Part shown: in pieces, positions 55,153-64,000 of the stretch
How the letters are laid out: the number at the start of each line of letters is the position of its first letter
Position numbering within the stretch: position 1 is the stretch's first letter
NCBI GenBank assembly: GCA_017164015.1
Contig: CP071065.1
Coordinates: 1,057,409 to 1,121,408, forward strand
DNA length: 64,000 nt
DNA from: Nostoc sp. UHCC 0702
Lineage (GTDB): Bacteria > Cyanobacteriota > Cyanobacteriia > Cyanobacteriales > Nostocaceae
Reading direction: 5' to 3'
Translations under genes and position numbers: made by a program
The notes under the pieces: generated by a model
What the model was told of the DNA's origin: nothing
Database searches by the model: none
Seen by the model: the letters and a program-made list of their open reading frames with translations, nothing else

Positions 55153-55836
55153 ATGATGAACCAAGAGTTACCAGAGCAAAGCAATCAAAAGATTTTAGTG
55201 GTGGATGACCACCAATTAGTTCTGACTGGAAGCCTCGACGTGCTACGACAGGAGTATCTAGACGCGGAAATTTACAAAGCTAAAACGGCACAGGAAGCTG
55301 TGAATATAGTAGAAAGTTCGCAGCTTGACCTTGTTGTTATGGATCTGTCCGTTCCAGAAAAGCCTGGAATGACTGCTCATATTGATTCAGGTCTTCAACT
55401 TCTAAAGTATTTGATGAAAAAGTATCCCACACTCAATTTTGTGGTACAAAGCAGTTATGTGAAAGCTCTGGTGCGGATTAAACATGAAATTGATGACCAT
55501 CAGGGAGGCTTTGCGATCGCGGATAAAGGGCTATCAGAAAAAGAAATGTTAAGTAGGGTTAACCTAGCGCTACAAGGTGCAACCCATACAAAAGATATAA
55601 AAACAGCATTAGAATTTAAGCCGGAGTGGCTAGAAGTTTTAAAGCTAGCATTTGAAGAAGGATTGCAAGATAAAACCATTGCTGAACGAATGTGTATACA
55701 TGAACGAACAGTCCGTTCTTATTGGACTAAAATCCAAGACGTTTTGGGCGTTTACCCCGAAGATTGCAGACAAGAAGGCAAAAACATGCGAATTCAAACA
55801 ACAATCCGTGCTAGAGAAGAAGGGCTAATTGACTAA
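55153..55836 (+). CDS. Response regulator with divergent LuxR-type HTH
   Basis: This is a protein of about 227 residues with a receiver domain ('KILVVDDHQLVLTGSLDVLR' in parts, phospho-Asp in 'LDLVVMDLSVPEKPG') and a C-terminal HTH resembling LuxR/NarL ('LEVLKLAFEEGLQDKTIAERMCIHERTVRSYWTKIQDVLG' in pieces). AAGGGA 4-7 bp upstream supports the ATG at 55153 or 55156 over the open-frame start at 55126. It lies 24 bp before the CHASE2 kinase gene, an evident two-component pair. Confidence 0.85.
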   Translation: MMNQELPEQSNQKILVVDDHQLVLTGSLDVLRQEYLDAEIYKAKTAQEAVNIVESSQLDLVVMDLSVPEKPGMTAHIDSGLQLLKYLMKKYPTLNFVVQSSYVKALVRIKHEIDDHQGGFAIADKGLSEKEMLSRVNLALQGATHTKDIKTALEFKPEWLEVLKLAFEEGLQDKTIAERMCIHERTVRSYWTKIQDVLGVYPEDCRQEGKNMRIQTTIRAREEGLID

Positions 55837-55860
55837 TTAAAAGTTGGGAGTTAATGGCTC

Positions 55861-57774
55861 ATGGCTGAGGCTGATAGAACGCAGATTTTGAGGAAAATTA
55901 GCAAAGAAATTGCTATTTGGCGTACAGGAGCTTTACCAGGATTTGTAGTTCTGGCAATTGTGATCATCGCTCGTTTAAATGGATTACTTCAGCCTCTAGA
56001 GTGGTTGGCTTTTGATAACTTTCTCCGTCTACGTCCTGTAGAGCCTATGGACGATAGAATCACCATTATCGGCATTGATGAAGAAGATATAGAAAGTGCA
56101 AAAACCTATCCTATCCCAGATGGAGAAATAGCATCAGTTATCAGGAAAGTACAGAATTATCAGCCTAGAGTGATTGGTTTAGATCTTGTTAGAAACATAC
56201 CTGTAGAGCCTGGTCATCGACAACTAGCTGATTTATTTCAACAGAGTAAAAATTTAATTGCCATTGAAAAAGTCTTACCTCCTAAAATTGCTCCACCACC
56301 AAATCTGACTGCTCAACAAGTTGCTTTTTCGGATGCCATACCAGATAAAGATGGCAATTACAGGCGTGTTCTTCTTAGTACGCCACCACCACAGAAGGGT
56401 CAAGAATACAAATTTTCCCTATCTTTACGTTTAGCAGAAATTTATTTATCTCGTGAAAGTATTAGTTTAGAAAATGGTATTCGTGACCATTTTGCCATGA
56501 GGTTTGGCTCAGTTGAACTGCCTCGCTTTTTACCCAATAGTGGCGGATATGTAGGAACAGATGCAGGTGGAGTTCAGACATTACTTAATTGGCGTAGTGG
56601 CACAGAATTATTTCGAGTTTTATCTATTAATGATATTGAAAGGGGAAAATTTCAGCCAGAATGGTTGCGCGATCGCATTGTTTTAATCGGCATAACTGCC
56701 CCTAGTGTTCCAGACTACCTGAATACTAAGGCTGTGGCTGGTTTGAAACCTTATGGTCAAATTTTTGGAGTAAAATTTCACGCTCATGCTTCTTCCCAAA
56801 TCATTAGCGCAGTTCTCAATAAACGACCGCTGTTAAAAGTTTGGTCAGATAACGGGGAATATATGTGGATAGCAGTTTGGGGTTTTATCCCCATTATTAT
56901 TGGGCGACTGACTCAATCTGTACTCAAGAATTTGTTTGCTGTTGGTGTTGCTAGTATTTCTCTAGTTGGAGTCAGTTATCTATTGCTTGTGTGGGGTTGG
57001 TGGATTCCTGTAGCACCAAGTTTATTAATTTTAGGTATCAATGGTGTAGGATTAAGTGCTTTTGCTTTTTACCAACGTGACCGCGCTTTGCAGTTTCAAG
57101 TTGCTGAACGCCAACGCACTATTGACCATACATTTACTCTTATACATAATGGCCCCTTGCAGACACTAGCTAATACCTTAAGATGTATTCAAGAGCAAGA
57201 TTTTCCCAAAGAAAAATTACACTTGCAACTACAAAATCTCAACTATGAAATCCGAGAAATTGGTGATTACCTGAAATTGGAAGCCCTACATCAAGAAGAA
57301 AGCCTACGTTTAGGAAGTGGTTTAAAACTAGATTTAAAACTTCTAATTCATGAACTTTTTTATGAAGTCTATACCAATACATTAGAGCGAGACTTTCCTT
57401 ATTTTCAAAATCTCAAGGCTAAAAGTCGCTCGTTTGAACCCATTGATGAGCAATACTTAAGTCTTGAAAATAAACAAGAACTCTGCCAATTTTTGGAAGA
57501 AGCTTTGTGCAATGTAGGCAAACATGCAGTAGGAGTTAGACGCATCCAAGCCATTGGTAAAGAACAGCAAGGATGGTACATTCTCACAATTAAAGATGAT
57601 GGTTATGGTATTAGTTCATCTCAGGAAAATAAAGGAACAAAACAGGCTATAAATTTAGCCAGAAATTTGGGAGGTCATTTTAAGCGAGAATCAATTTCTC
57701 CCCGTGGGACTTTGTGTGAGTTAACCTGGCCTTTGGCTACTAATAAAAGTCTCATTAGAAAAATCCTAAATTAA
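55861..57774 (+). CDS. CHASE2-domain sensor histidine kinase
   Basis: This 637-residue kinase has an N-terminal helix, then a CHASE2 extracytoplasmic domain (about 40-330; 'ITIIGIDEEDIESA', 'PRVIGLDLVRNIPVEPG', 'WLRDRIVLIGITA'), three membrane helices (about 335-410), a short dimerisation region with the likely phospho-acceptor His in 'TLIHNGPLQTLANTLR', and an ATPase domain ('FLEEALCNVGKHA', 'IKDDGYGI'). The HATPase and HTH-type partner fit the NarX/NarL class. It pairs with the regulator upstream and uses the same sensor fold as the CHAT-CHASE2 protein at 29 kb. GGGAG lies 10 bp upstream. Confidence 0.9.
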   Translation: MAEADRTQILRKISKEIAIWRTGALPGFVVLAIVIIARLNGLLQPLEWLAFDNFLRLRPVEPMDDRITIIGIDEEDIESAKTYPIPDGEIASVIRKVQNYQPRVIGLDLVRNIPVEPGHRQLADLFQQSKNLIAIEKVLPPKIAPPPNLTAQQVAFSDAIPDKDGNYRRVLLSTPPPQKGQEYKFSLSLRLAEIYLSRESISLENGIRDHFAMRFGSVELPRFLPNSGGYVGTDAGGVQTLLNWRSGTELFRVLSINDIERGKFQPEWLRDRIVLIGITAPSVPDYLNTKAVAGLKPYGQIFGVKFHAHASSQIISAVLNKRPLLKVWSDNGEYMWIAVWGFIPIIIGRLTQSVLKNLFAVGVASISLVGVSYLLLVWGWWIPVAPSLLILGINGVGLSAFAFYQRDRALQFQVAERQRTIDHTFTLIHNGPLQTLANTLRCIQEQDFPKEKLHLQLQNLNYEIREIGDYLKLEALHQEESLRLGSGLKLDLKLLIHELFYEVYTNTLERDFPYFQNLKAKSRSFEPIDEQYLSLENKQELCQFLEEALCNVGKHAVGVRRIQAIGKEQQGWYILTIKDDGYGISSSQENKGTKQAINLARNLGGHFKRESISPRGTLCELTWPLATNKSLIRKILN

Positions 57775-57800
57775 CGTAAGTTCGATTAACCTCTCCCCAA

Positions 57801-57836
57801 CCCCTCTCAGCGTCGGAGAGGGGCTTTAACATTTTT
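57801..57836 (+). terminator. Terminator of the LuxR-type regulator/CHASE2 kinase operon
   Basis: CCCCTCTC-AGCGTCG-GAGAGGGG is a perfect 8-bp GC-rich stem followed by CTTTAACATTTTT. It lies 27 bp after the kinase stop codon. Confidence 0.65.
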
Positions 57837-57983
57837 AGTTATTAACGAAAAAACATGGAGTTTCCACTTGCTCAAAATTTGGCTATTTATGGGGCTAAAA
57901 GAGTTGAAACCTTTGCGGCCTATACTTGTGTGTACACCGTAGGCTAGCGGGGAGGGAGGAGATTTTGTCGCTTTTTAAAGTAT

Positions 57984-60900
57984 TTAATTTGAACATTCCC
58001 TACTCAAAACAAGCTGTCCTGAAGGAAGTTGATAAGCACCTTGTGGTTCTACAATTGGGTCGCCTTTCTGCCAAGGACGACGAGTAGAGTTGATGGTTAA
58101 AGAAGCATTTGGTATGGAACGCACACTACCCATAGCATATGTTGACATGAAAGCGTCTCCAGGACGCGAAGGCAAACCACCAGAACCCGTGATAATGAAA
58201 GTTCCCTCTTGCCGACGACTGCTACGTGCAATGCAGCTATTGGCAATCAAGCTGCTGGTGTCTATGAGATTTTCAGGTAACTCTGTCAAACTGTTTTGCA
58301 GAAAGCTAACATCAGGTACAGTGATGACACCAGACACTGCACCGCTAGCATTGATATCAACGCGGTCATTACCATCCAGTGTGCTGGGGTCTGTACCAAC
58401 AGAAGCAGGTGTGTAGTTTTGACCAAAGAACGCAGGGGTATTGAGGTTGATGTTACCACCTCTACCATCTCTGGCAAATGCCAAAATGTCACTGTCATCA
58501 AAAGCGATAATTGAGCCAGCACTGAGGTTGATGTCACCGCCACCTCCAGTACCATTAAAGACATTGGTGGTGATATCACTGTCACCAAACAGGCGGATAT
58601 CTCCTGCGTTGATGTTAATAGCACCACCAGCAGATTGTTCAGCAGCATTGATGATATCACTGTTAGTAGCACTGAAAAGTCCGTCAACATCAATATTTAT
58701 GCTGCCTGCATTTCCCTGTCCTTGAGCGCGAGCGCTTATTTGACTGTTATTTAGGGTTAGTGAGTTGCTTTGAACATTAATATTACCTCCCTGACCCTCG
58801 CTAAAAGTAGCAGCAGAAATCTCCACTTGATCATTAAAAGTGAGATTCTGTGTAGTAAAGTTGATATTTCCAGCATCACCACTACTGTTATTTTCAGCTG
58901 TCACAGCTAAAGTGCCATTTCCACTAACAGTTATAGACTCTGGAGCAGTTACCGTGAGGTTTCCTCCTTTACCACTACCAGAGGTCGCAGCAGATATTTG
59001 CCCTCCATCTTGAAAATTAATGGTGAGATTTTGGCTTGTATCACCTGGTTCAAGAGTAAGGTCGCCTGCATCTGCGGCACTAGTTGTTTGGGCAAAAATA
59101 CCACTTGTGGAACCAAATAGTTTTATTTGTGGAACAGAAACTGTGATGTCTCCAGCTTCACCATTGCTAGAGGTAGAGGTGAGTAACTGCCCACCATTTT
59201 CAAGACTTAAGGTATTGCCTTTGACTGTGATGTTGCCTGCATTTCCTTGCCCTTGGGTACTGGCACTCATTTGACTGTTATTTAGGGTTAGTGAGTTGCT
59301 TTGAACATTAATATTACCTCCCTGACCCTCGCTAAAAGTAGCAGCAGAAATCTCCACTTGATCATTAAAAGTTAGATTCTGTGTAGTAAAGTTGATATTT
59401 CCAGCATCACCACTACTGTTATTTTCAGCTGTCACAGCTAAAGTGCCATTTCCACTAACAGTTATAGACTCTGGAGCAGTTACCGTGAGATTTCCTCCTT
59501 TACCCTTACCAGAGGTCGCAGCTGATATTTGCGCTCCATCTTGAAAATTAATGAGCAAATTTTGGCTTGTATCACCTGGTTGAAGAGTAAGGTCGCCTGC
59601 ATCTGCGCCACTGGTTGTTTGGGCAAAAATACCACTTGTGGAACCAAATAGTTTTATTTGTGGAACAGAAACTGTGATGTCTCCAGCTTCACCATTGCTA
59701 GAGGTAGAGGTGAGTAACTGCCCACCATTTTCAAGACTTAAGGTATTGCCTTTGACTGTGATGTTGCCTGCATTTCCTTGCCCTTGGGTACTGGCACTCA
59801 TTTGACTGTTATTTAGGGTTAGTGAGTTGCTTTGAACATTAATATTACCTCCCTGACCCTCGCTAAAAGTAGCAGCAGAAATCTCCACTTGATCATTAAA
59901 AGTTAGATTCTGTGTAGTAAAGTTGATATTTCCAGCATCACCACTACTGTTATTTTCAGCTGTCACAGCTAAAGTGCCATTTCCACTAACAGTTATAGAC
60001 TCTGGAGCAGTTACCGTGAGATTTCCTCCTTTACCCTTACCAGAGGTCGCAGCTGATATTTGCGCTCCATCTTGAAAATTAATGAGCAAATTTTGGCTTG
60101 TATCACCTGGTTGAAGAGTAAGGTCGCCTGCATCTGCGCCACTGGTTGTTTGGGCAAAAATACCACTTGTGGAACCAAAGAGTTTTATTTGTGGAATATT
60201 AAGTGTGATGTCTCCAGCTTCACCATTACTAGAGGTAGAGGTGAGTAACTGACCTCCGTTTTCAAGACTTAAGGTATTGCCTTTGACTGTGATGTTGCCG
60301 CTTTGAGAGTCAGTCTGAGTTTGGGCATCTAAAACCGCTCCATCAGCTATGGTCAGCTGATTGGTTGTAACATTGATGTCGCCACCTTGCCCGATATTAC
60401 TGCCTGTATTACCTAATAACTCATTGCTACCACCACTACCTGAGCGTAGACCGCTACCAGTACCAGAGATACTGACTGCATCAGCAGTTACTTGTATGTT
60501 TCCAGCCTTCCCATTTCCTAAGGTCTGTGTTTGCACAATTCCTCCTCCTGTGATGGAAAGAGAACGAGTTTGTAACTCAATTGTGCCGCTATCGCCCTTC
60601 GCTCCTCCTGCTACCCCGCTCAAGATTGAGCCGTTATCAACTGAGATGGAGTCTGCCTTAACAAGGATGTTACCTGCATTGCTATCTTGACCAAATGTGG
60701 TAGTAGCAATGGCTGCTTGGTCTTCAATGATCAGTTGCCCTGTTTCAATCCTGACGTTGCCTGCACTTCCGGTGGAGTCGTCGGTTGTCTGAGTAAACAC
60801 ACCACTGGGAAATAAGCTGTTATCGGGAACTTGCTGAGTAGTACCAGTGGGAATAAAACCTCCAAGGTACGTACCGTCTGAAACTCTGTTGGAATTACTG

Positions 60901-63869
60901 TTAGACGTACCGTCTGGAATTCTGGCTAAACCAGCAGCATAAGTGCCACGGGGAGTCTCGATTGCTGCTCCAATTAGTTCTACTTTCTTAGAGGCAGCCA
61001 GAATGATATTCCCGCCCTGCCCACTGCTATGGGTGGAGGCAGATATTTGTGCCCCACCCTTGAGAGAAATGGAAGGAGCAATAATCTGAATATCTCCTCC
61101 CCTCTCAGAGCCAAAGGTATCGCTGGAGATGACGCCATTATCTAAAGTAAAAGCCTCCTGAGTCTTGATGGTTATATGACCCGAACCTAGTCCCCCTGTG
61201 GAGTTAATTGATTCAATTGCGATCGCATTGGTGGCTTTGAGATTAATGTCACCTCCCTTTCCTTCTGCACCATCATCAGAGTAAGAGTCCGATAACAAAT
61301 ACTCAGTAGAAATGCCACCGTTAGCGGCACTAATACTAATTGATCCTCCATTTGCCGCTGTACCAGAACCAGAATGTGAGTCAGAACTGACACTTTCAGT
61401 GGAAATGTTGCCGTTGAGGGTACTGATAGTAATATCTCCCCCATTCCCTACCGTGTCAGATTGGGCATAGGAGTAAGCATACATATGACCAGTAAAAATG
61501 TTGCCATTACCAGTACTGATGGTAATCTCTCCCCCGTTCCCTCCTATACCAAATAAAGAGTCCGAGCGGGAGAATAAAGAGCCAGTAACAATGTTGCCCT
61601 CAGATGTCACAAGGGAAATCTTCCCTCCATTCCCTGCGCTGCCCGATTCAGAGTAGGAAGAAGATAACAATCTATTTGTGATGATCCTTTTGCCAGCTTC
61701 AACGCGAATCTCCCCCCCGTCTCCCGCTGTGCCATCTCTGGAGTACGAGGAAGCATTCAAATTATTTGTGGAAATACTACCATTTCTAGCTTCCAGGTTA
61801 ATTACACCACCTGTGCCTATACCAAACTCAGAGTTTGTGTCTGATGCCACTGCACCAGTGGAAATGTTGCCATCGGATGCAATAAGGTGAATCTTTCCTG
61901 CATTTCCCGCACTGCCATTTTGAGAATAGGAGGTAGAGTTTAAATTATTTGTGCTGATATTGTTTTTGGCTTCAAGTTTAATATCGCCTCCACTACCTCC
62001 TGAACCAGATATAGAACTCCATCTTGATAACAAATTGCCTGTGATATTGATATTGTTGGCGGCATTCATGGTAACTGCACCTGCATTTCCACCACTGCCT
62101 ACAAGAGAGAAAGAGACAGAATACAAATTTTTTGTGTCAATGCTGCCATTGCTGGCGTTCAAACTAACTTGGCCTGCATTTCCGGGGATGGAAGAAATAG
62201 TTGCAGAGTACAAATCACCTATAGAAATGCTGCCGTTGCCAGCGTTGATGTTAATTCCACCTGCATTTGCTTGAATGGAAGAAACAGAAGCAGAGTACAA
62301 ATCACCTGTAGAAATGCTGCCGTTGCCAGCGCTGATGTTAATTCCACCTGCATTGGCGGCACCCAAAGAAAAAGCAAAAGAGTATAAATTACCTGTGTCA
62401 ATGTTGCCATTGGCAGCACTAATGTTAATCTCACCCCCATTGTTAACGCTGCCGTTTAACAATATGTAAAATAAGAATGGATTTACTACATTATTGTCTG
62501 GTTGTCCGCTGAATAAAGAATCCCATAGTTGAGGGTCTGGAGTTTGTTGTTGTCCATTGGTAGTGATTAGTTGAGTTTTCACATCACCTGATGCGGCCTC
62601 AATGTTAACTATCCCGCCAGATCCATTGAACGGCTGTAAAGTCACATTTCCACCTAATGTGATTCCATGAGGTACAGTTCCAGGACTATAAGTAAGGACA
62701 TTGCCAGAATCAACACCCCCATAAGCCAACTCTTGCTGCTGCGATCGCAAGATCAATGCTGAACTCGTGCTAAGGGTTGTAGTATCTGGCCCATCTGCCA
62801 ACTCGCCTGTATCCGGCCCGGTGATGTTGATATCGCCTTGAAAGCGAATATTACCCTTGGCTTCAACTAACAGCGATGCCCCTGTATAATTAGCCGCAAC
62901 ATCCACATCTCCATTCGTACTAATAATTGGGTCATAAAGGCTGACAAAATTTGCCAATCCCCCTGACACACTTTGAATGGAAAAACTGCCACCACTGCTC
63001 ACACGAGCATCAAGAGAAATTATGCCATCGCTGGTTAAACTGAGATTCCGCCCACTCACAACTGGTATCTGCTTTGGGTGATTCAGGGCCAAGATGTCAA
63101 TTCCTTGATTGCCAACAATAGCGAAATTTCCACCAGAAATCCCAAGAAATGGACTTGTTACAGTATCTCGAATCTTCACTGTATCAGTTGCTTGCAAAGT
63201 CAAATTCTGCCCAGCAGACAACTGACCCTGCAAATCTAAATTGCCACCAGCCAGCATCAAATCCTTTCCTGCTGCTAAATTACCTGTATTGACAATGTTC
63301 CCTGGTTGTGCAGCAACTTGATTAAAAAACAGCGCTCTTGGACTGACAGCAAGTAAATTGCTTTGTTGTGGTTGGGTGGCACTAAAATAACCTTGCTCAC
63401 CTAAAGAAATTGCAGAAGCAGTGGTGGCGACAAACGATCCCTCAACATCTAAACTGGCATTTTGCCCGAAAGTTATGCCATTGGGATTGATAAAAAACAA
63501 GTTGGCACTGCCTAATACTCCCAGTCTCCCAAAAATTTCCGAACGGCTATTCCCGGTAACTCGGCTGAGAATGTTCTCAATTCCTTGGGAATTGGTGAAA
63601 TAAGCTCCTCTTCCTTCTTTTATGTTAAATTCTCCAAAACTGTGGAAGAGGTTAGCGCCGCGAATTGCTCCTCCATCTATGCGATCGCTTGGGATGCCAC
63701 GAATCTCTAAATTAGGCGTGACAACAGAACTTTCAGTTCCTAACGTGGCATCTGGTGTGATTTGGGCGATCGCTTGTTTGGATGTTGTCCACGAAATTAC
63801 TCCAACCACAGCCACGCAATTTACTAAATTTAACCTCAAACACCCCAGTAACCAGTTCTTTATTGTCAT
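57984..63869 (-). CDS. Large filamentous haemagglutinin-type exoprotein (TpsA), 1961 aa
   Basis: This 1961-residue secreted beta-helix protein has a signal peptide ('NCVAVVGVISWTTSKQAIAQ') and a TPS domain at about 35-270 ('FHSFGEFNIKEG', 'NILSRVTG', 'NLFFINPNGITFG'). A region of Gly/Asn/Ser-rich repeats follows ('GNISTGDLYSAS', about 500-970). Three near-identical 177-residue units then occur (see repeat), and the conserved cyanobacterial TpsA end 'CIARSSRRQEGTFIITGSGGLP' (in parts) closes the protein. There is no adjacent TpsB, so the transporter at 41.7-43.6 kb or another elsewhere may export it. It converges on the CHASE2 kinase operon. Confidence 0.93.
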   Translation of the reverse strand: MTIKNWLLGCLRLNLVNCVAVVGVISWTTSKQAIAQITPDATLGTESSVVTPNLEIRGIPSDRIDGGAIRGANLFHSFGEFNIKEGRGAYFTNSQGIENILSRVTGNSRSEIFGRLGVLGSANLFFINPNGITFGQNASLDVEGSFVATTASAISLGEQGYFSATQPQQSNLLAVSPRALFFNQVAAQPGNIVNTGNLAAGKDLMLAGGNLDLQGQLSAGQNLTLQATDTVKIRDTVTSPFLGISGGNFAIVGNQGIDILALNHPKQIPVVSGRNLSLTSDGIISLDARVSSGGSFSIQSVSGGLANFVSLYDPIISTNGDVDVAANYTGASLLVEAKGNIRFQGDINITGPDTGELADGPDTTTLSTSSALILRSQQQELAYGGVDSGNVLTYSPGTVPHGITLGGNVTLQPFNGSGGIVNIEAASGDVKTQLITTNGQQQTPDPQLWDSLFSGQPDNNVVNPFLFYILLNGSVNNGGEINISAANGNIDTGNLYSFAFSLGAANAGGINISAGNGSISTGDLYSASVSSIQANAGGININAGNGSISIGDLYSATISSIPGNAGQVSLNASNGSIDTKNLYSVSFSLVGSGGNAGAVTMNAANNINITGNLLSRWSSISGSGGSGGDIKLEAKNNISTNNLNSTSYSQNGSAGNAGKIHLIASDGNISTGAVASDTNSEFGIGTGGVINLEARNGSISTNNLNASSYSRDGTAGDGGEIRVEAGKRIITNRLLSSSYSESGSAGNGGKISLVTSEGNIVTGSLFSRSDSLFGIGGNGGEITISTGNGNIFTGHMYAYSYAQSDTVGNGGDITISTLNGNISTESVSSDSHSGSGTAANGGSISISAANGGISTEYLLSDSYSDDGAEGKGGDINLKATNAIAIESINSTGGLGSGHITIKTQEAFTLDNGVISSDTFGSERGGDIQIIAPSISLKGGAQISASTHSSGQGGNIILAASKKVELIGAAIETPRGTYAAGLARIPDGTSNSNSNRVSDGTYLGGFIPTGTTQQVPDNSLFPSGVFTQTTDDSTGSAGNVRIETGQLIIEDQAAIATTTFGQDSNAGNILVKADSISVDNGSILSGVAGGAKGDSGTIELQTRSLSITGGGIVQTQTLGNGKAGNIQVTADAVSISGTGSGLRSGSGGSNELLGNTGSNIGQGGDINVTTNQLTIADGAVLDAQTQTDSQSGNITVKGNTLSLENGGQLLTSTSSNGEAGDITLNIPQIKLFGSTSGIFAQTTSGADAGDLTLQPGDTSQNLLINFQDGAQISAATSGKGKGGNLTVTAPESITVSGNGTLAVTAENNSSGDAGNINFTTQNLTFNDQVEISAATFSEGQGGNINVQSNSLTLNNSQMSASTQGQGNAGNITVKGNTLSLENGGQLLTSTSSNGEAGDITVSVPQIKLFGSTSGIFAQTTSGADAGDLTLQPGDTSQNLLINFQDGAQISAATSGKGKGGNLTVTAPESITVSGNGTLAVTAENNSSGDAGNINFTTQNLTFNDQVEISAATFSEGQGGNINVQSNSLTLNNSQMSASTQGQGNAGNITVKGNTLSLENGGQLLTSTSSNGEAGDITVSVPQIKLFGSTSGIFAQTTSAADAGDLTLEPGDTSQNLTINFQDGGQISAATSGSGKGGNLTVTAPESITVSGNGTLAVTAENNSSGDAGNINFTTQNLTFNDQVEISAATFSEGQGGNINVQSNSLTLNNSQISARAQGQGNAGSINIDVDGLFSATNSDIINAAEQSAGGAININAGDIRLFGDSDITTNVFNGTGGGGDINLSAGSIIAFDDSDILAFARDGRGGNINLNTPAFFGQNYTPASVGTDPSTLDGNDRVDINASGAVSGVITVPDVSFLQNSLTELPENLIDTSSLIANSCIARSSRRQEGTFIITGSGGLPSRPGDAFMSTYAMGSVRSIPNASLTINSTRRPWQKGDPIVEPQGAYQLPSGQLVLSRECSN
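58739..60300 (-). repeat. Three near-identical 531-bp repeats inside the large TpsA gene
   Basis: The word TTTGACTGTTATTTAGGG recurs at 58739, 59270 and 59801, exactly 531 bp apart. That is 177 codons, so the frame is kept. The units differ by only a few substitutions and change the number of beta-helix turns. Such units are prone to gain or loss by recombination, and the exact copy number may be affected by assembly. Confidence 0.9.
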
Positions 63870-64000
63870 ACAACAGTCCGTTTTTTTATAATTCTTTTTG
63901 GAGATAAATTAAGCTAAATAATTGTCAAGTTAATTTTGCGGAATATTGATTTTTTACTTGTAGATTCTTTACTGTAGATTAAAGCATGAACGACACACTG

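Overview
The window comes from a filamentous, probably heterocyst-forming (Nostocales-type) cyanobacterium. The evidence is a dense set of phycobilisome genes, many GCGATCGC-type octamers, long heptanucleotide short tandem repeats, PEP-CTERM, CHAT and CHASE2 proteins, and large two-partner-secretion exoproteins. All calls are made by reading the sequence; no database search was run.

Layout. 1-5.3 kb: a type I restriction-modification operon read leftwards (hsdM, antitoxin, PIN toxin, hsdS, hsdR; hsdR runs off the edge). 5.5-8.1 kb: tRNA-Val(CAC), radC, an XRE-type regulator and many repeats. 8.1-15.6 kb: phycobilisome block A, with cpcG rod-core linker, a CpcS/CpeS-type bilin lyase, a zinc-peptidase-like gene, nblA, the phycoerythrin subunits cpeB-cpeA, and the HEAT-repeat lyases cpeY and cpeZ. 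15.9-18.5 kb: a PAS-GAF-PAS histidine kinase whose GAF domain looks like a cyanobacteriochrome, followed by a single-domain response regulator. 18.6-24.2 kb: a PEP-CTERM protein and a seven-gene Mrp-type antiporter operon. 24.7-28 kb: an RcaC-like response regulator and pcyA, the latter preceded by a perfect RcaC 'L box'. 29-43.6 kb: a CHAT/CHASE2/DUF928/DUF4397/CHAT-TPR/TpsA/TpsB surface-protein island. 44.4-48.9 kb: phycobilisome block B, with a second perfect L box, a 27-codon remnant of a phycocyanin beta gene, a rod linker (cpcC type), an IS701-like insertion, cpcD and a HEAT-repeat lyase-like gene. 49-55 kb: a CPBP protease, small membrane proteins and a WG-repeat protein. 55-64 kb: a LuxR-type regulator, a CHASE2 kinase and a 1961-residue second TpsA exoprotein.

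How it fits together. The cpe genes, their lyases, nblA, an RcaE/RcaF-like sensor pair, an RcaC-like regulator, and two L boxes (one before pcyA, one before a cpc2-like operon) are the parts of a type III chromatic-acclimation (green/red) regulon lying within about 40 kb. The cpc2-like operon has been eroded: cpcB is cut after about 25 codons, cpcA is missing, a free insertion-sequence end lies 20 bp past the break, and a complete IS with a 5-bp target duplication separates cpcC from cpcD. The phycoerythrin beta subunit is also unusual, because the second cysteine of the normally doubly linked bilin site is replaced by Asn.

Repeats are a major part of the window. They include two MITEs with the same ends and the same target-duplication length as the IS701-like element, five copies of another inverted-repeat-bounded element that mostly sit beside phycobilisome genes, a roughly 510-bp heptanucleotide array between cpeY and cpeZ, and three near-identical 531-bp units inside the large TpsA gene.
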